Below, in pieces: positions 36,209-43,685 of a DNA stretch of 43,780 nucleotides (within the stretch, counting starts at the first letter, position 1; the number at the start of each line of letters is the position of its first letter). This stretch comes from Acidovorax facilis. GTDB taxonomy: Bacteria > Pseudomonadota > Gammaproteobacteria > Burkholderiales > Burkholderiaceae_C. Made by a program: the position numbers and the translations under genes. The DNA is taken from NCBI RefSeq assembly GCF_023913775.1, contig NZ_JAMXAX010000034.1, positions 1 through 43,780 of the forward strand, written 5' to 3'. Under the pieces are notes generated by a model that saw nothing but the letters and a program-made list of their open reading frames with translations, had not been told where the DNA came from and made no database searches.

Positions 36209-37003
36209 TCAGGGCCGATCTGCGCTGGATGCAGAACGACCCTTCTCAAGGGGCGGAAGTTGTGCTAGGCGGCGGTAGCCGCCGCGCATCAACGCATCGC
36301 CGCGTTGCACCAGGCGGCGCACCTTGGAGCGCAAGCCGCCGTCGCTGTACCAGTCCACCGCCGCATCGACTCCGTACAACCCTTCAGCGATCTCGCGCAA
36401 AGAGGCACCCGCCAGGGCGGCGTCGAGCGCCTGCAAGGTGTGCAGTTCCTGCAATGCCGACAGCGATGGCCGCACCGATGCCACCGCCGCAGGCGTGGCA
36501 TCAACGGCGGTCGCGAGCTTTTGCAGCATGGCGGCCAGCCCCTGCAACTGCGCGCAGGCGCGGATGGCATAGGCGAAGGCCATGCCATCGGCCAGGCCAG
36601 GCGCGATAGCCAGCCGCAGGCTGTAGCCCGGCCAGCGCAGCACCAGCATCAGTCGCTTGCCGTCATGGATCAGGCATTTGCTGCCGGGCAGACTCCAGAA
36701 CGCGAAGACGATGGCGTCCATTGGCGGATCAGCGTCCGGGTAGAGCTGGAGCACGCCATCGTGGTCGGGGAACCAGGCTGGGTGCGCGTCACGCGCATCC
36801 AGTGCCGGGTCTTCCAGCAGGCGCAAGCCCCAGCGATGCGCCACTGGCTGTGCCACCTGCGGCCGGCGATGACGGCGCAGCCAGTCGAGCCGGTAATCGG
36901 GATTGCGGCGCAGGTACTCCCAGGCCAGCGCCAGGCCATCGAGGTGCAGTGTGTAGAGATACGCGGCTGTCGGATACCAGGGTTCGGTGTGATGCTCGGC
37001 CAT
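36209..37003 (-). CDS. DUF2285 family protein
   Basis: This 264-residue protein shows an N-terminal region WYPTAAYLYTLHLDGLALAWEYLRRNPDYR and a C-terminal DUF2285 part (LQALDAALAGASLREIAEGLYG, with LRSKVRRLVQRGDALMRGGYRRL). The C-terminal part looks like a helix-turn-helix with a basic recognition helix, so DNA binding is likely. The family is a conserved backbone member of Tn4371-type ICEs, located before the AlpA-like gene. The function is not established; a regulator of the replication and transfer genes is plausible. Confidence 0.88.
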   Translation of the reverse strand: MAEHHTEPWYPTAAYLYTLHLDGLALAWEYLRRNPDYRLDWLRRHRRPQVAQPVAHRWGLRLLEDPALDARDAHPAWFPDHDGVLQLYPDADPPMDAIVFAFWSLPGSKCLIHDGKRLMLVLRWPGYSLRLAIAPGLADGMAFAYAIRACAQLQGLAAMLQKLATAVDATPAAVASVRPSLSALQELHTLQALDAALAGASLREIAEGLYGVDAAVDWYSDGGLRSKVRRLVQRGDALMRGGYRRLAQLPPLEKGRSASSADRP

Positions 37004-37341
37004 AGCGCAGGCTCCTGTCGAAGATCAGGAACGTCGCCACGGGCGTTCAACACAGGGCTATCGCAGACAACCAATTGCCATCAGAATCGGGGCAAGCTGT
37101 AACATTGAGTGTCAAGACCGATTGGCTCCGGTGTATTGCGAAATTCGTCCGAATACGACGACCGCGCAATCCCAAAGCGTCACGCGGCACAGAACACCGT
37201 GCCGCAACCCGCATGAAAGATCGTGACTGTTTTAGCCACAGATACACAGGTTTGATGCAAGAGTTCGGATTCAGACCGGCCAGGTCTGATGCCAGACTGA
37301 AATAGTCTCAATACGCCCGGCTTGGCCGGGGCGCGAACGGT
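37004..37341. other. Intergenic region upstream of DUF2285
   Basis: About 340 bp without a gene. It contains the leader of the DUF2285-repA-parA operon and the 3' flank of DUF2958. TCAGACC (37271-37277) and GGTCTGA (37283-37289) form a perfect 7-bp inverted repeat, and a GC-rich hairpin spans 37314-37333 just after the DUF2958 stop. These are possible terminator or operator structures. Confidence 0.5.
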
Positions 37342-37689
37342 TCAATCGACGATGGAACCGTTTTCCTGCGCCAGTCGCAGGTACTCCGACAGCGGTCGCA
37401 CGGCCTGGAAATACCGATCCCGCATCACGGGCTGCTGGCGCGGCCCGACGATGGAGGCCAGATCGGACAGCTTCACGTGGCCCAGCTCGGGCATGCTGAT
37501 TCCCAGGTCGATCAGGCCGTAGGCCGTGTCCCCATCGACGGGATTGAGTGCGACCAGCAGCCAGGTGGCGTGCGCATCGGGCGTGAACAGCCGCACCACG
37601 GGCAGCGGGTCGATGGCCCTGCCAGCGGCACAGGCCTGGCCGTGGGCCAGCAACTGCCTGCGCTCGTCCTCGGTGATGAGTTGGTTCAT
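37342..37689 (-). CDS. DUF2958 family protein
   Basis: This 115-residue protein starts MNQLITEDERRQLLAHGQA and carries DPLPVVRLFTPDAHATWLL and DTAYGLIDLGISMPELGHVKL. It ends with YFQAVRPLSEYLRLAQENG. It is the DUF2958 family, frequent on ICEs and conjugative plasmids and of unknown function. I chose the ATG at 37689; an ATG 15 bases upstream is possible. It is divergent from the XRE regulator and shares with it the palindrome-bearing intergenic region. Confidence 0.9.
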   Translation of the reverse strand: MNQLITEDERRQLLAHGQACAAGRAIDPLPVVRLFTPDAHATWLLVALNPVDGDTAYGLIDLGISMPELGHVKLSDLASIVGPRQQPVMRDRYFQAVRPLSEYLRLAQENGSIVD

Positions 37690-37763
37690 GGATGGCCCCT
37701 TCATTGACACAAATCCGCCAAAGCGTGAAAGCGTAAAGCCGTATCGATGGATTTGAGGAAAAG

Positions 37764-37818
37764 TACGGATGCGGTTTTGCGGTTCTGTCGGAATCCGTAG
37801 ATACGGATTTCCGCAAAA
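37764..37818. promoter_or_regulatory. Candidate operator between DUF2958 and the XRE gene
   Basis: An 18-bp perfect palindrome, AATCCGTA-GA-TACGGATT, lies at 37792-37809. A further TACGGAT half-site lies at 37764-37770, and TTTTGCGG (37775-37782) pairs with CCGCAAAA (37811-37818) around it. The nested symmetry sits in the divergent region between the XRE gene and the DUF2958 gene. This is the expected position for autoregulatory binding by the XRE protein. Confidence 0.55.
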
Positions 37819-37903
37819 ACGTAGAAGCACGAAAAGAATCATATCCACGAATGAGTTAAAGATAACGTGGTTTTAATTGTGCTGTGACTTGACGCTTCTG
37901 TCT

Positions 37904-38194
37904 ATGCAGAAGCGAACTGTCCAGCGTGGCCGACCGGCCGGCGCCACCACCTTCGACGCCGAACTGGCCCAGGCCTTCGGCGCGGCGGTGCGTGCGCTGC
38001 GGTTGGAGCGTGGGGTCGCGCAAGAATCGCTGGCGCACCTCGCCGGCATTGAGCGTTCGCACATGGGCAAGGTCGAGCGCGGCGAGCACATGCCCACGTT
38101 GGCGATCATCTTCAAGATCGCTGGCGCGCTTGAATGCAGCACGGCAGTGCTGATGAGCAAGACCGAAGGCCAGCTTGCTGCGGCCCGGTCGTAG
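37904..38194 (+). CDS. XRE-family transcriptional regulator
   Basis: This 96-residue protein is essentially one Cro/C1-type helix-turn-helix domain. It includes FGAAVRALRLERGVAQESLAHLAG, IERSHMGKVERGEHMPTLAII, and FKIAGALECSTAVLMSK. The ATG at 37904 is the likely start. It is one of the few plus-strand genes of the ICE backbone and faces away from the long minus-strand replication and mobilisation operon. The neighbouring palindrome suggests that it represses its own promoter and that of the divergent genes. Small XRE proteins often hold ICEs in the quiescent state. Confidence 0.9.
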   Translation: MQKRTVQRGRPAGATTFDAELAQAFGAAVRALRLERGVAQESLAHLAGIERSHMGKVERGEHMPTLAIIFKIAGALECSTAVLMSKTEGQLAAARS

Positions 38195-38230
38195 CGATAG
38201 GAAACCCGCCCTTGTGACAAGGCGCTGACC

Positions 38231-38448
38231 TGGCCGATCCGGCGCAGCCGGTTCGGGGCATTCAGGGGTGCCAAGCTCTGCGCGGCGGGGATAGCCCCTT
38301 GGGCCTTCCCCTGGAGGTAAGCGCCAGCGCGCAGCGCCGCAGGCGCGAAGGCGCGAAGGCGTGAGGGATTGATGCCGAATGGCCGTGACGACAAAGGCGG
38401 CACGGGGCGCAGCCCGAAAGCCCGGCGGCGCATCGCGCCGACACGCCA
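38231..38448. repeat. Long direct repeat, copy A
   Basis: About 218 bp with strong similarity, in the same orientation, to 39460-39669. The two share GGCCGATCCGGCG at the start and GCGCAGCGCCGCAGGCGCG in the middle. A near-identical last part runs from GTGAGGGATTGA to CCGACACGCC. Copy A has an extra GCGCGAAG unit. The plus strand folds into short hairpins (GCC-GAAT-GGC, CCGTG with CACGG, GGGC-GCA-GCCC), as would a structured RNA. It lies between the XRE gene and the DUF736 gene. Confidence 0.8.
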
Positions 38449-38569
38449 TGCCGTCCTCGCAGCCACAGATTCAAGCCATGCAGATAGAGGCAGCCGATAC
38501 AGCCCTGCCTCTTGCAGTGCCGCGAAAGCAGCACTGCGCCCCGCCGAAATGGGCGGGGCGCAGTGGCCG

Positions 38570-38884
38570 TCAGGCCGCCTGGGGCTTGCTGCGCGACCAG
38601 ATCAACGTGTGTGTGCCGTCCTCTTCCTCGATCAGGCGAGCATAGACCGTCGCCGGGAACGAAGGGTCATCGAGGGTGCAGGACACGTAGGCTCTGCCGG
38701 CTTCGCTGGTCTTCCTCCACGCCGCGCCGATGTCGTGGCCGGTCGCCTGGAGGCGGAAGTCGGGGGCGTTCTCCTTGTCGCCCTTGTCGTTGGGAACCAG
38801 TTTGACCTTGACGTTGAGCGTCAGGGTGCGAAGCGTGCCGGTGAAGCCGTCTTTGTCTGCGGTGAAGGTGCCGATGTTGGCCAT
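38570..38884 (-). CDS. DUF736 family protein
   Basis: This 104-residue protein begins MANIGTFTADKDGFTGTLRTLTLNVKVKLVPNDKGDKENAPDF (typical DUF736), then ATGHDIGAAWRKTSEAGRAYVS and a C-terminal PATVYARLIEEEDGTHTLIWSR. DUF736 proteins are common on ICEs and Ti-like plasmids, and no function is established. The ATG at 38884 has a good ribosome site (AAAGGAA). It is flanked on both sides by copies of a long direct repeat, and its leader resembles the leader of a small plus-strand frame at 39169. Confidence 0.9.
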   Translation of the reverse strand: MANIGTFTADKDGFTGTLRTLTLNVKVKLVPNDKGDKENAPDFRLQATGHDIGAAWRKTSEAGRAYVSCTLDDPSFPATVYARLIEEEDGTHTLIWSRSKPQAA

Positions 38885-39459
38885 GATGAATTTCCTTTCG
38901 GTTGAACAAGGTTCGCGCCCATCGCGTCCTTGTTGTGATCCGATCGGCGGGGGACGGGCTGGCTGCACCGCTTGCGGTCGCAACGCAGTGGAGAACCGGA
39001 AGGCGAAAAGAATTTGTCCCGCGAGGAATGCGCCGAACGCAGTGACAAAGCAGGGGAAATTGTTTTTGCTGGACGGTTGCAGCCATGAAGCCCGAGGCGC
39101 AGCCGTGCCCCCGCCAGGATTCACAACGAGACAAGGACGCCTTGGGCCGATCCGCTCCGAAAGGAGTTATGGCCGATTCGGCATACCCGCACGAAGGCTT
39201 CACCGACTCGTTCCCTGACGCGGGCCAGGTCAACGCTCCAACGACTGACGAGAAAGCCCCTGCCGCACCTTGCGATGCCGATCTTGAAGCGTGGCGTGGA
39301 AGTTTCATAGCGAGGTCGAGCGGTGTGTCCGTGAACCATCCTTCGTGATGCGATAGACGAGAACCGCCAGCGTCGAGGGCGGCACGCATCCGCAGAACCT
39401 GCCGCAGCAAGCGCCAGCGTGTTCGCCAGTGCCCCGCCCATCGCGGCGGAGCGCTGGCC
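38885..39459. other. Region between DUF736 and repeat copy B
   Basis: About 575 bp with only a small, weakly supported plus-strand frame (39169-39348). It contains the DUF736 leader and promoter. Other open frames on either strand show no family resemblance. Nothing else with clear structure is seen. Confidence 0.4.
39169..39348 (+). CDS. Possible small protein, 59 residues, unknown
   Basis: The frame starts MADSAYPHEGFTDSFPDAG and ends in ARSSGVSVNHPS; I do not recognise it. Support comes from its upstream sequence, which resembles the DUF736 leader read from the opposite strand. Both have CACAAC, AAGGACGC, TGGGC, CCGAAAGGA and then ATGGCC. The AAGGAG ribosome site is only two to three bases from the ATG, closer than normal, which counts against it. 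A longer in-frame start at 39085 is possible. Confidence 0.3.
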   Translation: MADSAYPHEGFTDSFPDAGQVNAPTTDEKAPAAPCDADLEAWRGSFIARSSGVSVNHPS

Positions 39460-39669
39460 GGGCCGATCCGGCGTATCCGGTTCGGTGGTATTTGAGGGGC
39501 GCCAAGCAACGCGCGGCGGGGATGGGCCTTGCGCCGATCCCCTGGAGGCAAGCGAAGCGCGCAGCGCCGCAGGCGCGAAGGAGTGAGGGATTGAAGCCGA
39601 ATGGCCGTGACGACAAAGGCGGCACGGGGCGCAGCCCGAAAGCCCGGCGGTGCATCGCGCCGACACGCC
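39460..39669. repeat. Long direct repeat, copy B
   Basis: The second copy of the repeat described at 38231-38448, same orientation, about 1.2 kb away. The last 110 bp are almost identical between copies, the first 100 bp less so. About 30 bp after it on the plus strand stands a good ribosome site and ATG followed by only five codons (39692-39709), which looks like the start of a lost gene. Confidence 0.8.
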
Positions 39670-39746
39670 CAGGCCGTTCTATATTTTGGAAGGAAACAGA
39701 TGCAGATGCTGGCCTGAAGTGACGTCGGTACTGCCTCGCCTTCCCG

Positions 39747-40574
39747 TCAGTCAGCTTCCGGTTCGTGCTTCAGCTTGATCGTATGAATGCGCGCCTCGAT
39801 GGTATCGTCCTGCACGCGTATTGAGTCGAGGCGTTCCAGCAGGAAATCCTCTCGAATGACCTCCACGACCGTCGTTTTCCGATCTTCGCCGTCGTGCCAG
39901 TTGAATTCCAGTCTGGCAAGTGGCACTTCTTGCAGTTGCACCGCCCCGTCTGCAGTCACCTTTGCGGTGAGAAGCTGGCCGCTCACGACCACCATCGGGT
40001 GCCAGAAGAACAAGCGCCAATACCGCCCCGTCTCCTCTGTGATCCACCCGTTGAACGCGCCCACTTCGTCTTCCGTGTACTGGCTGGCCTTGAGCAGCGA
40101 CGAATAGATGTCATCGGGTTGACATGCCGTGAACTCGTCCCGACCATGCAGCTTGCTTAGCGCGCAAATCTCTGAGAACAGATTGCGCCAGTCCGCGGGC
40201 CTCTCCTCGTAGGGGTGAATCTGATCGAGGAAGGGGCAAGGAACCGGGCTTGTGCCGAACTTGATGTAGCTCTCGAAGTCTGCGTTGGGCGTCGAGGGCC
40301 GCTCCGTCAGGAGAACGATGGGAAAAGCGTTGTTGATGGTTTGGATCACGAACGTCGTCTTGACGCAAACGCCGCGTCGATTCAGTCCACCAGCGGTTTC
40401 CGCCGTAAGATCGATTCCCCGCGCCTTGCCGTGAATGTCTTTGTGCGTGACGTTCGGCTCCACGAAGAAGTCTGCCGCCGTGAGCGCGCGCACAACACGA
40501 GACTTCATCAGGTATCCCGAGCGTTCGAGGGATTCGCGAATAACGTCGATTGGGATTGGCTGTTCTGCAGGCAT
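39747..40574 (-). CDS. Restriction-endonuclease-like protein, catalytic motif degenerate
   Basis: This 275-residue protein is an accessory gene, not ICE backbone. The first 90 residues resemble a PD-(D/E)XK-type nuclease region: IRESLERSGYLMKSRVV, FFVEPNVTHKDIHGKARGID with an aspartate at residue 55, then a strand VCVKTTFVIQTINNAFPIVLL. In related proteins as I remember them the strand carries E-x-K (ECKNN); here the matching residues are Q-T-I, so cleavage activity may be lost. The rest is not recognised. The base composition is lower in GC than its neighbours, suggesting separate acquisition. It could be a defence-related or regulatory remnant; function is open. Confidence 0.6.
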   Translation of the reverse strand: MPAEQPIPIDVIRESLERSGYLMKSRVVRALTAADFFVEPNVTHKDIHGKARGIDLTAETAGGLNRRGVCVKTTFVIQTINNAFPIVLLTERPSTPNADFESYIKFGTSPVPCPFLDQIHPYEERPADWRNLFSEICALSKLHGRDEFTACQPDDIYSSLLKASQYTEDEVGAFNGWITEETGRYWRLFFWHPMVVVSGQLLTAKVTADGAVQLQEVPLARLEFNWHDGEDRKTTVVEVIREDFLLERLDSIRVQDDTIEARIHTIKLKHEPEAD

Positions 40575-40697
40575 GACTGGATTGTGCCGCCTGCGATGAT
40601 CTTTCCACGCAGCAGCGCATATGTGGGGATGCCTTTAACGCCGTTGCCTGAGCCACCGAAGGCGGCGACGCGATGTTCTGGCTGTTCTGCTTCAACA

Positions 40698-40723
40698 CCG
40701 GGCGCGGCCACTGCCGCGCCCGG
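40698..40723. terminator. Perfect 11-bp hairpin, candidate terminator
   Basis: CCGGGCGCGGC at 40698-40708 pairs with GCCGCGCCCGG at 40713-40723 over a 4-base loop, followed on the plus strand by ATTTT. It stands with a second hairpin in the gap before the parB-side genes and probably insulates them from the accessory gene. Confidence 0.6.
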
Positions 40724-40735
40724 ATTTTGCGTCCA

Positions 40736-40766
40736 CCGCGCCCAGGGCGGAACGGCCTGGGCGCGG
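40736..40766 (-). terminator. Perfect 11-bp hairpin after the small parB-linked gene
   Basis: CCGCGCCCAGG at 40736-40746 pairs with CCTGGGCGCGG at 40756-40766 across nine bases. It begins 12 bp after the stop of the small gene at 40779 on the minus strand, as expected for transcription termination or 3'-end protection. A clear T-run is missing. Confidence 0.5.
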
Positions 40767-40778
40767 TGCTGGTCGCGG

Positions 40779-40991
40779 TTATTCCTTCGTCTCGATGATC
40801 CACCACACGGCGCGCGACAAAGCGCGGCCCGTGATGGGGTGAATGTCCGTGAGGTCGGCGCTGGCCGTCCAACCCGAGGGCGGACGGTAGCTGCGCACGT
40901 CGCCTTCGCCGTGCCAGCGGCGGGCGCGCACTGTGCCAGGTGCATAGATCGCCGCCATGCGCGAGCGGCTGGTGGTGGTGGTGCGGCTCAT
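40779..40991 (-). CDS. Small conserved-looking protein downstream of parB
   Basis: This 70-residue protein starts MSRTTTTSRSRMAAIYAPGTVR and continues with YRPPSGWTASADLTDIHPITGR and a C terminus ending in IIETKE. I recall similar small proteins beside parB in Tn4371-type ICEs, but no function is known. The ATG at 40991 is taken; an upstream start adds six residues. It lies 63 bp after the parB stop on the same strand and is followed by hairpins, so it is probably the last gene of the parB transcript. Confidence 0.65.
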   Translation of the reverse strand: MSRTTTTSRSRMAAIYAPGTVRARRWHGEGDVRSYRPPSGWTASADLTDIHPITGRALSRAVWWIIETKE

Positions 40992-41054
40992 GGGCGGTTC
41001 TCCTACCAAGCGAAGCGCCCCGGTCGAAGCCAGGGCGCTTGCCTTCGGCGTGGG

Positions 41055-43109
41055 TCAAGCGGCCAAGGCCTCGGCGGGTTCATCCGCCACGGCTTCGGCA
41101 TCCTCCGGGGCGTCCTGCGCCGCTTCCTGCATTGCTTCCCGCGGGTCTTCGGCCTTGAAGATGGCGGGCATCCAGCCCGTGCCATCGGCCAGCCGTTCGG
41201 CTTCGCTGGCAATGTCGGCCTTCTTCAGCTTCGCCAGCCGGGTGACGTGCTCCGGTGCGAACGCGCCCACGGCATCCAGAATCACGGCCTTGGAAACATG
41301 CTTGAAGTAGCCTTCGGCGGTCGGCTTCCACCATGCGGCCATGTCGAGGCCCACGGCCTGTGCCAGTTCCGCGCCGGGCTGGTGTGGCGTGGCGCGGGGC
41401 GTCACCACATCCACCGTGGACGCCACGCACACGGCCAGCAACTTGACCAGTTCGCCTTGCTCCATCGCCAGCAGCGCGGTGAACAGTTCGGCGCTGTCCT
41501 TGGGCAGCTTGCCGCCCCATGCCTGTTGCAATTCGCGCAGCGCCTCAGCAGCGGACGATTCGGGCCAGTCCGGGCCCATGCCTTCCAGCCGGTCTTGTGC
41601 CGTGAGACGCACGCCCAGCGGCAGATCGTGCCCGTAGTGGCTGTCCTGCAGGACGGTTTGCACCATGCCATGCACCAGTGCGGCCAATGCCACCTGCGGA
41701 TGCCGGGCAACTTCGATTTGCAGCGCGGCGGTACGGTGGGCGCTGAGGCGTTGGGCCAACCGATCAGAGATAGCGGCCTTGGGCGCTTCGTCGTTCTCGC
41801 CTTCGTCGTCGTTCTCGGCTTCCACGCTGCCGAAACCTTGGCGCAACTTTTCCGGCGTGCGCAGCGCCTTCGCTTCGGCCTCACGCATCAGCCCTCGATG
41901 AATCACTGCCTCGCCGTTGCGGTCGATGGTGACGATGGCACCGGCAGCGGCCCGCATGTTCGCGGCATAGTCCAGCAAACCATCTTCCAGTGCCTGCAAC
42001 TGCTGGCCCAGGCGCTCACCTTCCTCCTGCAAGGCGTCGGCCTTGTCCTCGTCGTCGGCGTCCATCGCGGCATCGAGGGCTTCGGCTACCTCCCGCATCC
42101 TGGCTTGCAGCTTCTCGATGCGCAGGGCTTCGCGCTTGCCCGGCGTGCGCCGCTCTCTCGGGGCGCGTTGAAACGCTTGCAGGTCGGCATAGGTGGCGGC
42201 GTGTGCAGCATCCACCCATGCCCAGCCTTCGGCCTTCACCTCGGCGGCGATGCCCGCCAGCCTCTCGTGCGCCAGCCGTTCCAGCAAGGCCGCATCGTTG
42301 AGGTACACGCCCGCATCGCCTTCCGCGAACAGATCGCGGCGAATCCCGCCGCCTGCGGCTTCGTAGGTGTCCAACCCGACGAATCGCACCAGCGGATGCC
42401 GGTAAGCATCAATCTCGCGCTCGGTGAGGCGTTCGCGCAGCGCAGACGGACTGCGCTGCCACTGCGGCGCATCGTAGAACGCGGCGTCTTGCGAAGCATG
42501 ATCGTCAGTGATGGAAAGCGCCATGAGTTGGTCGAGCGTGACGGCATCGGCCCGGTAGTCGGCCATCAAGCGTGGCGAAACATTCGCCAGCTTCAAGCGC
42601 CGCTGCACCACCAGCGGCGTGACGGAAAAATCCGCTGCAATGTCTTCGATGGGCCGGCCTTCGGCCACCAGCGCCGCGAAGGCTTCAAACTGGTCTGCCG
42701 GGTGCATGGCTTCGCGCTGCACGTTCTCGGTGAGGCTGGCCGTGCGGGCCGTACCATCGGCCACCAGCAGGCAAGGCACCTCCCAATCCTTGGCGAGGCG
42801 GTGCTTCTTCGCCAGCAGCTTCAACGCGGCCAGCCTGCGGCCACCGGCCACCACTTCGTAATGCTCGCCATCGGCAGCGGGAATCACGATGAGGTTTTGC
42901 AGCAGGCCCACGCGCTGGATGCTCGCGGCCAGTTCGGGAATGGACATGCGCGGGGTCTTGCGCACGTTGCGGCCCGTGGGGCGCAGCACCAGCTGCGACA
43001 GCGGAACCAGAATCATGTTCTTGCTCGGGTCGGCGGCTTGCAGCACGTTGGCGGTGCTGCTGGCTGCGGTGTTGACGGCCAGGGTTTCGGTACGGGTAAC
43101 GGCGTTCAT
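41055..43109 (-). CDS. parB: ParB/RepB/Spo0J-family partition protein, large form
   Basis: This 684-residue protein has the ParB N-terminal nuclease-like domain: MILVPLSQLVLRPTGRNVRK, SIPELAASIQRVGLLQNLIV, HYEVVAGGRRLAALKLL, and SLTENVQREAMHPADQFEAF. A helix-turn-helix follows (IEDIAADFSVTPLVVQRRL, with KLANVSPRLMADYR). The C-terminal 400 residues are helical and acidic, as in the long ParB-like proteins of ICEs and large plasmids. It is separated from parA by about 6.4 kb. It may bind partition sites or act in gene control. Identification is firm, exact role less so. Confidence 0.93.
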   Translation of the reverse strand: MNAVTRTETLAVNTAASSTANVLQAADPSKNMILVPLSQLVLRPTGRNVRKTPRMSIPELAASIQRVGLLQNLIVIPAADGEHYEVVAGGRRLAALKLLAKKHRLAKDWEVPCLLVADGTARTASLTENVQREAMHPADQFEAFAALVAEGRPIEDIAADFSVTPLVVQRRLKLANVSPRLMADYRADAVTLDQLMALSITDDHASQDAAFYDAPQWQRSPSALRERLTEREIDAYRHPLVRFVGLDTYEAAGGGIRRDLFAEGDAGVYLNDAALLERLAHERLAGIAAEVKAEGWAWVDAAHAATYADLQAFQRAPRERRTPGKREALRIEKLQARMREVAEALDAAMDADDEDKADALQEEGERLGQQLQALEDGLLDYAANMRAAAGAIVTIDRNGEAVIHRGLMREAEAKALRTPEKLRQGFGSVEAENDDEGENDEAPKAAISDRLAQRLSAHRTAALQIEVARHPQVALAALVHGMVQTVLQDSHYGHDLPLGVRLTAQDRLEGMGPDWPESSAAEALRELQQAWGGKLPKDSAELFTALLAMEQGELVKLLAVCVASTVDVVTPRATPHQPGAELAQAVGLDMAAWWKPTAEGYFKHVSKAVILDAVGAFAPEHVTRLAKLKKADIASEAERLADGTGWMPAIFKAEDPREAMQEAAQDAPEDAEAVADEPAEALAA

Positions 43110-43187
43110 GGTGTATCTCCAATCAAATGAAACAGACAGGGAATGGAGGGGAAACCGCCCCTCCGGCGGGAAAATGTCGGGAACGGG

Positions 43188-43658
43188 TCAGGCTTTGAGG
43201 GCGCGCATGCCATCGGCCAGCAGCCACAGGGCGCGGTTCAGGCGAATGTCGGAATCAATGCCCTGCACGGGGCGGGTTTGCTGCCTGCGGCCATTGGCGC
43301 TGCGGCCATGCAATCCGCCCTTGGTCAGGTTCTCCTGCGTGCGGTTGAACACGCTCCACAGGTCGGGGCGGCGATCCTCGAAGCGGCGCGGCATCAGAAT
43401 CTGAGATTCGGTGATAGGCGCAGGCTTGTTCGGGTCGTTGTACTTCAAAGCCAGCGCAGCACGGGCGAACACTTCGGATTCGCCATCGTCCAAGGTGATG
43501 CCGCGCATGAGATTGCGGGATTCCTTCACCCGCTCGAAGCCGCTCAACACCTCGTAAGCGCCTGCTATGACGTGCCCGGCCACGTTGCCTTTGTGGGGCA
43601 CGCGCACATCGGCCACGGTGTCACCGCACACCAGCCCATTGCTGCACACGAAACGGAA
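43188..43658 (-). pseudogene. DUF932 family protein, N-terminal part missing
   Basis: The readable part, about 156 residues, begins FRFVCSNGLVCGDTVADVRVPHKGNVAG and ends with RALWLLADGMRALKA, the C-terminal half of a DUF932 protein as found beside parB in ICEs and plasmids. The family has another 100 or more residues before FRFVCSNG. Immediately upstream of the first phenylalanine codon the frame hits a stop at 43659-43661, inside a tandem repeat unrelated to the family. The gene has therefore been cut by an insertion or rearrangement. An internal GTG at 43649 could serve as start but would give only a fragment. The function of intact members is not established. Confidence 0.75.
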
Positions 43659-43685
43659 CTATGTCCAGCGTCGAACTATGTCCAG
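43656..43685. repeat. Tandem 13-bp repeat at the DUF932 junction
   Basis: GAACTATGTCCAG occurs at 43656-43668 and again at 43673-43685, a 17-bp period. The first copy begins exactly where the DUF932 reading frame breaks. Short repeats of this kind occur at the ends of some insertion sequences, so this is probably the terminus of an element that continues beyond the window. Confidence 0.5.

Noticed and set aside
38262..38534. Small frames inside the long direct repeats
   Set aside because: They are present in both copies only because the DNA is repeated, and resemble commonly mis-annotated frames.
40215..43130. A 971-codon plus-strand frame opposite parB and the nuclease-like gene
   Set aside because: It crosses several minus-strand genes with recognised motifs. 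Codon bias on the opposite strand explains its length.
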